From Cyclobacteriaceae bacterium (GTDB taxonomy: Bacteria; Bacteroidota; Bacteroidia; Cytophagales; Cyclobacteriaceae), in the NCBI GenBank assembly GCA_947458585.1, contig CANGYY010000021.1:1-48382 (forward strand): 48,382 nt of DNA. The letters run 5' to 3'. Positions within the stretch are counted from its first letter, which is position 1. Each line of letters begins with the position of its first letter. A program made the position numbers and the translations under genes. This document shows, piece by piece, positions 42,692-48,382 of the stretch. Below the pieces are notes generated by a model. It was not told the origin of the DNA. It did no database searches and saw only the letters and a program-made list of their open reading frames with translations.

Positions 42692-43483
42692 TTAAATTCC
42701 CATATCCTTGGCAAGCAGCTCAGCGAGGTCTACCACCTGAACATCGGCTTCCCGATTCTTATTTTTTACGCCATCGGTCATCATCGTCAGGCAAAAAGGG
42801 CAACCCACGGCAATGGTGGACGCTCCTGTAGCCAAGGCCTCTTCCGTGCGCTCGATATTGATGTCTTTTTTTCCTGGTTCGGGCTCTTTAAACATTTGTG
42901 CGCCCCCTGCTCCACAGCAAAGTCCTTTGGTACGGCAGCGCTTCATTTCTACTAGCTCCACATCCAAGGCTTTAATTACCTCCCGTGGCGCTTCATAGAC
43001 TCCGTTGGCTCGCCCCAGGTAACAGGAATCGTGGAAGGTGATCTTTTTACCTTTAAACTCCCCTCCTCCTTGAAGGGTCACTTTCCCTTCGTTGATGAGC
43101 TGCTGTAGAAACTCAGAGTGGTGAATCACTTCGTAGTTGCCTCCCAAGGCAGGGTATTCGTTTTTGATGGTATTGAAACAATGCGGACAGGCGGTCACCA
43201 CTTTTTTGACTTCGTAGGCATTCATCACTTGGATGTTGGCCACTGCCTGCATTTGGAAAAGAAATTCATTGCCTGCTCGTCGAGCGGGATCACCTGTACA
43301 GGCTTCTTCTGGACCCAGCACGGCAAAACTCATCCCTACTTTATTTAATATTTTGACAAAAGCCTGGGTCACCGCTTTGTAGCGCTCATCAAAGGATCCT
43401 GCACAACCCACCCAAAAGAGAACCTCAGGTGTTTGGGAGTTGGCGGCCATTTCGGCCATGGTAGGAACTTGGTAGGTAGACAT
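42692..43483 (-). CDS. CCG-domain Fe-S oxidoreductase subunit (GlpC/HdrB/LutA type)
   Basis: The 263-residue soluble protein has two cysteine-rich CCG-type domains: CPHCFNTIKNEYP and LCCGAGG (C-x30-CCG-like), with CVGCP-like GCPFC near the end and WVGCAGSFDERY at the start. Such subunits hold a non-cubane 4Fe-4S cluster and transfer electrons. It is downstream of the membrane Fe-S protein (43543-44877), separated by a heptamer array but clearly a pair. Electron donor and acceptor are not known. Confidence 0.88.
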   Translation of the reverse strand: MSTYQVPTMAEMAANSQTPEVLFWVGCAGSFDERYKAVTQAFVKILNKVGMSFAVLGPEEACTGDPARRAGNEFLFQMQAVANIQVMNAYEVKKVVTACPHCFNTIKNEYPALGGNYEVIHHSEFLQQLINEGKVTLQGGGEFKGKKITFHDSCYLGRANGVYEAPREVIKALDVELVEMKRCRTKGLCCGAGGAQMFKEPEPGKKDINIERTEEALATGASTIAVGCPFCLTMMTDGVKNKNREADVQVVDLAELLAKDMGI

Positions 43484-43486
43484 GTT

Positions 43487-43521
43487 TTAGATACTAGACG
43501 TTAGATACAAGATGCAAGACA
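43487..43521. repeat. Degenerate 7-base repeat array D
   Basis: Five perfect-length units fill 43487-43521, including TTAGATA twice (43487 and 43501) and CAAGATG. Position 4 is G and position 5 is A in every unit. The array lies between two co-oriented genes of one apparent operon, 20 bases after the upstream stop. Confidence 0.75.
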
Positions 43522-43542
43522 AAATCAGCTTTCAGGCATCCC

Positions 43543-44877
43543 TTACTTCATTTCTTCTTCTTTTACTTTTTCGGACCAGTTGAAGCGGTCGGATGAACTA
43601 AATTTCCAAGGGGAGAAACTCGTTTCCATGTTTTGGAACATCGAATTCCACTGCGCTGGAGAACCTGATTCTTCCATGGCCACATAGCGGCGCATCTGAA
43701 GAATAATGGAAAGCGGGTCAATATTTATGGGACAAGCTTCCACACAGGCATTGCAGCTGGTGCAAGCATTGATCTCTTCTTTGCTGATGTAATCTCCCAA
43801 GAGTGACTTTCCGTCTGCAAGGCCGGGACCACCAGCGTCTAGGCTATTGCCTACCTCTTCAGCTCGATCGCGAACATCCATCATGATCTTGCGAGGGGAG
43901 AGTTTTTTGCCCGTCAAATTTGCAGGACATTCGGAAGTACAGCGCCCACACTCGGTACAGGAGTAGGCATTGAGCACATTCACCCAACTGAGGTCATTGA
44001 TGTCTTTGGCTCCAAATCTCCCGATTTCAGCGGGAGGTTCGGAAGGACTTTCTGTAGGAATTCCAAGCATCATATTCACTTCTTGGGTCACCTCGGGCAT
44101 ATTTACCATTTCCCCTTTTGGTTTTAGATTAGAATACCAAGTATTGGGGAAAGCCAAGAAAATATGGAGGTGCTTGGAATAAGTCACATATACCGCAAAG
44201 ACTAAAATACCTACAATGTGAAACCACCAGGCAAAGCGCTCAAGAAGTACTAAGGATTCGGTGGAAAATCCTTCAAAAATCGGCTGAACAAGGCCGCTAA
44301 AAAACAATGGACCTAAAACAAAATAAGGAGCCACCTCCCGAGCAGCCAAAAGTTGATCACTGGCATTCATCGTAAGGATTGCAGACATCAAGACAATCTC
44401 GATCACCAAAATCAGGGTCGCATCGAGGGCAGGCCATCCCTTGAGTTCGGGCTTGGTAAATCGCTCAACCTTCAGTACATGACGACGAATGAGGAGGGCC
44501 ACACAAGAAAGGAGTACCCCAACAGCCAAAAATTCAAAAACGGTAATCGCAACGGTATACACGCCCCCTAAAAAAGGAGCCAAAACCCGGTGCGTTCCCA
44601 AAAGACCATCTAGGACAAACTCCAGCACCTCCAGGTTGATCACCAAAAAACCTACATAAAGGAGGGCATGGAGGAGTGCGGGCACCCAACGCTTGAACAT
44701 TTTTTGTTGACCAAAGGCAACCAACGCCATCGTTTTCCAGCGGTCAGCTTGCTGATCGTTTTGGGTAGCCGCCTTACCTAAGCGGATATTTCGCTGGAGG
44801 AATTTCACTCTTTTGAAGAGAAAAAAACCTGTTACTCCTAAAATTAAAACAAATACAACTTGTGGTAAACTGCTCAT
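43543..44877 (-). CDS. Membrane 4Fe-4S ferredoxin-type electron-transfer subunit
   Basis: The 444-residue protein has about six membrane helices in the first 260 residues and two 4Fe-4S motifs near the C-terminus (CTECGRCTSECP near 311-322; CTSCNACVEACP near 376-387). The layout resembles DsrM/HdrE-type quinone-interacting subunits joined to HdrC-like ferredoxin domains. Its partner is the CCG-domain protein downstream. No flavoprotein gene of HdrA type is in the window. Confidence 0.88.
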   Translation of the reverse strand: MSSLPQVVFVLILGVTGFFLFKRVKFLQRNIRLGKAATQNDQQADRWKTMALVAFGQQKMFKRWVPALLHALLYVGFLVINLEVLEFVLDGLLGTHRVLAPFLGGVYTVAITVFEFLAVGVLLSCVALLIRRHVLKVERFTKPELKGWPALDATLILVIEIVLMSAILTMNASDQLLAAREVAPYFVLGPLFFSGLVQPIFEGFSTESLVLLERFAWWFHIVGILVFAVYVTYSKHLHIFLAFPNTWYSNLKPKGEMVNMPEVTQEVNMMLGIPTESPSEPPAEIGRFGAKDINDLSWVNVLNAYSCTECGRCTSECPANLTGKKLSPRKIMMDVRDRAEEVGNSLDAGGPGLADGKSLLGDYISKEEINACTSCNACVEACPINIDPLSIILQMRRYVAMEESGSPAQWNSMFQNMETSFSPWKFSSSDRFNWSEKVKEEEMK

Positions 44878-44933
44878 AGTGATCCGATTAAGGAGTATTT
44901 TTATTATTTGGGTCTATTTTTTTCTGAAAAGGA

Positions 44934-44964
44934 TTTGTATGGAAAACTCAATTTTCTACCTTTG
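44934..44964 (+). promoter_or_regulatory. Bacteroidota-type promoter of tRNA-Phe
   Basis: TTTG at 44934-44937 and TACCTTTG at 44957-44964 are separated by exactly 19 bases, a full match. The tRNA begins 17 bases further. Confidence 0.88.
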
Positions 44965-44981
44965 CAACACTTCAAAAGGAT

Positions 44982-45054
44982 GGTGATATAGCTCAGTTGG
45001 TAGAGCATCGGACTGAAAATCCGTGAGTCGGTGGTTCGAGTCCACTTATCACCA
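44982..45054 (+). tRNA. tRNA-Phe (anticodon GAA)
   Basis: Acceptor GGTGATA pairs with TATCACC, D-arm GCTC/GAGC, anticodon loop CTGAAAA with GAA, and T-stem GGTGG/CCACT around TTCGAGT. CCA is not encoded. The outer anticodon pair is a T-T mismatch. Confidence 0.96.
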
Positions 45055-45055
45055 C

Positions 45056-45087
45056 AAACCAGGTCAAGATTGATCTGGTTTTTTTTT
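45056..45087 (+). terminator. Rho-independent terminator of tRNA-Phe
   Basis: An 11-base-pair stem pairs 45056-45066 (AAACCAGGTCA) with 45071-45081 around the loop AGAT, with one G-T pair, followed by T to 45087. Confidence 0.92.
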
Positions 45088-45328
45088 GCCCTATTTTTTG
45101 CTGCTGTATCAATTGTCTCTCCTCCTTTTGTACTGCCAAAATAGAAAATAGTCTGCATGCATACTATTTTTCAGCAAATTTAAAATTCAATTTTAGTTTA
45201 GCCTGTCTCAAAACCAAGGAAGATTTTTGAAAGCAGTCTCGTTTTTCTCCCTAAGAACAAGAAGTATCGAGATTTGTTGGGGAAGTGCGGTAGGTCTTTT
45301 GCCAAAAATATGGGCTAAATCCAGTTCC

Positions 45329-45919
45329 CTACTTTTTGAGCGATACCGCCATTTCTGCCACCCGTTTCCCCAGGCCTCTCCCCTTTACTAAAAATTGCTC
45401 CTCTACTTTTCCAGTTTGGAAAGGAGGCTCTCCTGTGATCGCGGAAGCTCCGAAGGCTGCTTCCGTCTCTTCTCCACCTAGGACCAGCATCCCATGAATC
45501 ATCATGGAATGCAACAGATTGAGCTGTACCAATTCCTCCCCAATCGACATCCCTCCACCCGTCACAAAGGCCGCGCCCAACTTATTTTTTAGTGGACGAC
45601 CTTCAAAGGGCCAACTGTTGATGAATTCCTGCACGGCTGGGGCCACATTGGCATTGTATACTGGCGAGCCAATCAGAATCGCATTGGCTTCAAGCAACTC
45701 TTTAGTGCTCACTTGATCTATGGAAAGCAATAGCACACGGACACCTGCTACCGATTTTGCCCCCTCCTCCACCGCCTGAGCCATGGTTTTGGTATGTCCA
45801 GACTGGCTGTAGTACGCAATCAATACCGTAGGTTGCCCTTGCCCATATCCCACCAAGGAGAAGGATAGGAAAAAGGAACTAAACAGGAAAAAACGGAGCA
45901 ATCTTGGAGAAATATTCAT
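45329..45919 (-). CDS. Exported flavodoxin/WrbA-like FMN reductase
   Basis: The 196-residue protein has a clear signal peptide (about residues 1-27, cleavage near GYGQ) followed by a flavodoxin-like fold: FMN phosphate loop YYSQSGHTKTMA, the segment AILIGSPVYNANVAP and GGGMSIGEE. Proteins of the WrbA/flavodoxin family are normally cytosolic; export of the flavin fold is unusual and would need FMN outside or Tat-type folding. No twin arginine is evident, so a Sec signal is inferred. Confidence 0.82.
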   Translation of the reverse strand: MNISPRLLRFFLFSSFFLSFSLVGYGQGQPTVLIAYYSQSGHTKTMAQAVEEGAKSVAGVRVLLLSIDQVSTKELLEANAILIGSPVYNANVAPAVQEFINSWPFEGRPLKNKLGAAFVTGGGMSIGEELVQLNLLHSMMIHGMLVLGGEETEAAFGASAITGEPPFQTGKVEEQFLVKGRGLGKRVAEMAVSLKK

Positions 45920-45930
45920 TCCCGAAAATA

Positions 45931-45964
45931 AAAAAAATCCCCATCTCTGTTAAGAAATGGGGAT
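45931..45964 (-). terminator. Rho-independent terminator of the M14 carboxypeptidase operon
   Basis: On the minus strand ATCCCCAT (45957-45964) pairs with ATGGGGAT (45937-45944) around a 12-base loop, followed by a T-tract (A at 45931-45936 on the plus strand). It ends 20 bases after the carboxypeptidase stop. Confidence 0.85.
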
Positions 45965-45984
45965 CTGAATCTGATGGTAATGAC

Positions 45985-47730
45985 TTATTTTTTCCAGCTT
46001 GCTTTACCGCCTTTGGCGGAATCCACCGTGATGCTCATGTTTTGTGCTGAAGAAACAATCCACCTTACTTGTACAGCTCCCATTCCAGGAATATTGGCTA
46101 CCGCCATTTTTTCAGGTGAATGGATCTGCTCTTTGTACTTTTTCATGTCGGCATCTTCGACTACAAAACCTGCCACCACCTTGGCTCCAGAAATAGTCAC
46201 GTAGTCTGGGCGCTCAATTCGATACTTCAAGTCCTGACTCGCATGTGTAGGCATCATTCGCTCGTTGAAGATCGTGGCGGTTATTGCCTTCAAACCACCC
46301 CCTAAATCCTCCTCTTTCACTTCAGTGATGGAAAGTTTCGGCGTATGGTAAGCATGGTAGATGGTAAAGGCTGCATTGCGATGCGCATCTTGTTCCAAAA
46401 GGAATCCTGGGTGCGCTCGGCCAAAGGTTTTCTTAAAGCCTCCGATCTCAACAGTTCCAAATTGCGGATGCTTAAATTCCTTGTAGTTGACAAATGCATC
46501 TCCAAAAGTCAGCAACTGATCCACTTTGAGTTGCTCCTCCTGGTTACCTCTACCCGCCTCCTTGTTGAAGTAGAGGTAAGAAACCATCAGTTCGTTGGTA
46601 TAGGTGAAAATCCCACGATTGCCATAAAACCAATCTAATTCTCCTCCAAAGACAGAATACAAATCCTTGTACACGGTCAAGTAACGGTAACCTGGAATCA
46701 TTTCTTCTCCTTTTTTGCCTATCGCATCGTAGATTCGGATATCCTCGCGATTGTAGGTATTGAGATCTTCTTCAGCCCCTGGGCCTCTTAGAATCATCCC
46801 TCCTGAGTTGTGGAAACTCTGGGCTCCTGCGATGTTCGAGTGTTTCCAAACAAACTCCATCACTGCACGATTTTCCGGCAAGGTAAAGGGATAGCGCATG
46901 GCACCTCGCTGAATGTAATCCGGCTGCCAGTTCCATCCCCAATCCCGGTTGGGATCGTAGTAGCCAATCCCATCCTCATTAACTTCACCATCTCCGTCAT
47001 TGTCGACGCCCTCTTGACCTAGCATTTCGTATTCACCTACTTGATCTGGACCTACCTGCATCAATCGTCTTGGGTCCAAAGGATCCTTGATAAATCTTCC
47101 GGTAGCAGACTTTCGGATCATCATGGTGATGTGTCCATCCCCATCCAAGTCATCCATCCGGTCCTCTCCATTTTTCCCATCGCCATCGTTGTCCAGCACA
47201 AGCATTCCTGAGCGGGGTGAACTCGCCGTATTGGGCTCCTTGAAGAAGTTATTTCGAGCATCCGGGTTGATGGTCGGGGTGATGTAAAAGGTCTTATCTT
47301 TCAAGAGTTGCTTCACAAATTCATTGTCCGCATGCATCTCGGTCAGGTACCAGGCCACATAGAGTGAAAACTCTCCTCCCTGAACCTCATTGGAGTGGAT
47401 GTTGCCATCGATCCACATGGCCGGCTTGTCAGTATCTTTACCTGTAGCGAAGTCGGTGATGGTCAAAGTCAAGATGTCTCTTCCCTCGACCGACTTGCCA
47501 ATAGACTCGATTTTGGCAATTTTGGGATGCGCTACCGCGATTTTTTTCATCAAATCCCAAAGCCCTTCCGCGCTGTAGTAGCGATTCCAGGCGATCTCTA
47601 CTTTGGGCTGGTGCGGCGTGCCGATGGCCCGAAAGTAATTTTCTTGTTGTGCACTTACTTCAAAGGAACTTAGCGATAAAGCTCCCAAAGCCAAGGCAGT
47701 GACGGTATGTTTGATATTCATGATCTTCAT
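45985..47730 (-). CDS. M14-family zinc carboxypeptidase, exported
   Basis: The 581-residue protein has a signal peptide (cleavage near VSAQ). Its zinc site has H112 and E115 in GNIHSNEVQG and a third ligand in SFHNSGG; the substrate arginine is probably in DPNRDWGW and the catalytic glutamate in FTYTNELM. Two acidic calcium-type loops (DNDGDGKNGED, VDNDGDGEVNED) are inserted after the first zinc ligands, an addition not found in pancreatic-type enzymes. A C-terminal beta-sandwich follows (about 430-581). It starts 3 bases after a paralogous gene and is followed by a terminator. Confidence 0.92.
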   Translation of the reverse strand: MKIMNIKHTVTALALGALSLSSFEVSAQQENYFRAIGTPHQPKVEIAWNRYYSAEGLWDLMKKIAVAHPKIAKIESIGKSVEGRDILTLTITDFATGKDTDKPAMWIDGNIHSNEVQGGEFSLYVAWYLTEMHADNEFVKQLLKDKTFYITPTINPDARNNFFKEPNTASSPRSGMLVLDNDGDGKNGEDRMDDLDGDGHITMMIRKSATGRFIKDPLDPRRLMQVGPDQVGEYEMLGQEGVDNDGDGEVNEDGIGYYDPNRDWGWNWQPDYIQRGAMRYPFTLPENRAVMEFVWKHSNIAGAQSFHNSGGMILRGPGAEEDLNTYNREDIRIYDAIGKKGEEMIPGYRYLTVYKDLYSVFGGELDWFYGNRGIFTYTNELMVSYLYFNKEAGRGNQEEQLKVDQLLTFGDAFVNYKEFKHPQFGTVEIGGFKKTFGRAHPGFLLEQDAHRNAAFTIYHAYHTPKLSITEVKEEDLGGGLKAITATIFNERMMPTHASQDLKYRIERPDYVTISGAKVVAGFVVEDADMKKYKEQIHSPEKMAVANIPGMGAVQVRWIVSSAQNMSITVDSAKGGKASWKK

Positions 47731-47733
47731 GGC

Positions 47734-48382
47734 TTAGAATGTTACAGTTTGGGTAGCAAAACCTGCATGCGGAGCACCTGCTTTCAGTTGCACCGGACCC
47801 TTGCTACGCACGATCCAGCTAAAGCTTATCTTTTCAAAGGCTCCCAGCGAATCAACTAGCTTCACCTTATCTCCTGAAACAAGCTGGTCTGCGGTCACAT
47901 CGATATCTATCCGAAGCTTACGCAACCAACGAGAGCGAGTTCCCATCTCTGAATGGGTAGCAAGTGGAGAATTATTAAATAAATCCACCGACAAACGCGT
48001 CAATCCATTTCCAATTGCCTCTGTTTTGAGGTTGTGGAATTCCAATTTGGGCTGCATTCCAGCCAGCTTGAGAATAAAATCCGTGTGCTGCTTGGCAATT
48101 TCTCCTACTTTTTCAAAAGGAGGATTGACCATCACAAAAGGCTTGATGCCCCCAACTTCTACCTGATGATTTGGAAAATCGGGATGCTTTACTGCAGTCC
48201 AAGGCACGAAGGAATCCTGCTTGAGTGAATCAGACCAGGCTAGGAAATTGGCTTCTGCATTGGTTTTTCCTTTGTATTCTGGATTCCAGTAGCCTGGAGT
48301 GGAGAAGCTGTAACGGGCAAAATGGAAATAGGCCCATTGGAAAAAGTCTCCATCTGTACCTTGATTGGTTTGTTGGAAAGCC
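47734..48382 (-). CDS. C-terminal part of a second M14-family carboxypeptidase
   Basis: The open frame runs to the window edge (216 codons visible) and has no credible start inside; the apparent start at 48207 is a GTG within the frame. The visible part has GTDGDFFQWAYFHFARYS and FSTPGYWNPEYKG, typical of the end of the M14 catalytic domain, followed by a beta-sandwich tail similar in layout to the gene downstream (KHPDF, then GGIKPF). Its stop is 3 bases before the next ATG. The two are tandem paralogues in one operon. Confidence 0.8.
   Translation of the reverse strand, partial: AFQQTNQGTDGDFFQWAYFHFARYSFSTPGYWNPEYKGKTNAEANFLAWSDSLKQDSFVPWTAVKHPDFPNHQVEVGGIKPFVMVNPPFEKVGEIAKQHTDFILKLAGMQPKLEFHNLKTEAIGNGLTRLSVDLFNNSPLATHSEMGTRSRWLRKLRIDIDVTADQLVSGDKVKLVDSLGAFEKISFSWIVRSKGPVQLKAGAPHAGFATQTVTF

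Noticed and set aside
44904-45158. 84-codon minus-strand frame with WTRTTDSRIFSPMLYQLSY-type residues
   Set aside because: It is the antisense translation of tRNA-Phe and its terminator; such frames are frequently misannotated as proteins.
45181-45195. TAAAATT-C-AATTTTA palindrome, considered as an operator
   Set aside because: It lies in an AT-rich gap of about 240 bases where such palindromes arise by chance, and no regulator gene is adjacent.

Overview
The window reads as ordinary chromosome of a Bacteroidota bacterium, most likely Cytophagales and close to Algoriphagus/Cyclobacteriaceae. This is inferred from gene content and signals, without any database search. The pointers are: three close matches to the Bacteroidota sigma factor promoter (TTTG, 19 bases, TAnnTTTG); tRNAs without encoded CCA; few Shine-Dalgarno sequences; a Bacteroidota-type MutL with a decayed nuclease motif; a CxxxY-type CcmE; a PorE-like OmpA lipoprotein; a TonB-plug/macroglobulin protein; and a NagZ-beta-lactamase fusion.

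Layout. 1-4137: start of pyrR, then waaA-rsgA (KDO transfer and ribosome GTPase, coupled by ATGA), a low-molecular-weight tyrosine phosphatase and a Tat-type Gfo/Idh oxidoreductase. 4198-15174: a monofunctional aspartokinase, two tandem PQQ-type sugar dehydrogenase lipoproteins, plsB-like/gpsA (making and acylating glycerol-3-phosphate), a DUF4199 membrane protein, a polyprenyl diphosphate synthase and the bifunctional aspartokinase/homoserine dehydrogenase. 15530-20811: SDR - NTF2-like - GreA-like operon, MscS channel plus alkyltransferase-like protein, sodium/solute symporter, clpS-recR. 20820-23338: a perfect promoter, a decayed tRNA copy, intact tRNA-Ala(GGC), terminator, a GIY-YIG protein and two AT-rich genes of unknown function. 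23408-29558: HAD phosphatase, the cytochrome c maturation cluster ccmC-D-E-F and rlmN. 29615-40142: plug-domain surface protein, small beta-barrel, the operon 2-TM protein-mutL-rhomboid-rhomboid, and the NagZ-beta-lactamase fusion. 40154-48382: PorE-like lipoprotein, a conserved cytosolic protein, an Fe-S electron-transfer pair, tRNA-Phe(GAA), an exported flavodoxin-like protein, and two tandem M14 carboxypeptidases (the upstream one cut by the window edge).

The least explained structure is between the genes. Four intergenic spaces (12604-12710, 24225-24370, 32843-32995, 43487-43521) are built from degenerate 7-base units in strict register, in two cases interrupted by GC-rich CCTGCC-type hairpins. 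Three of the four fill the three wide gaps between convergent genes; the fourth separates two cistrons of one operon. The second notable structure is the duplicated, decayed tRNA-Ala directly behind a perfect promoter, next to a GIY-YIG gene and an AT-rich stretch. Gaps shorter than 300 bases that are not listed showed nothing I can support. Positions and motifs were read by eye.
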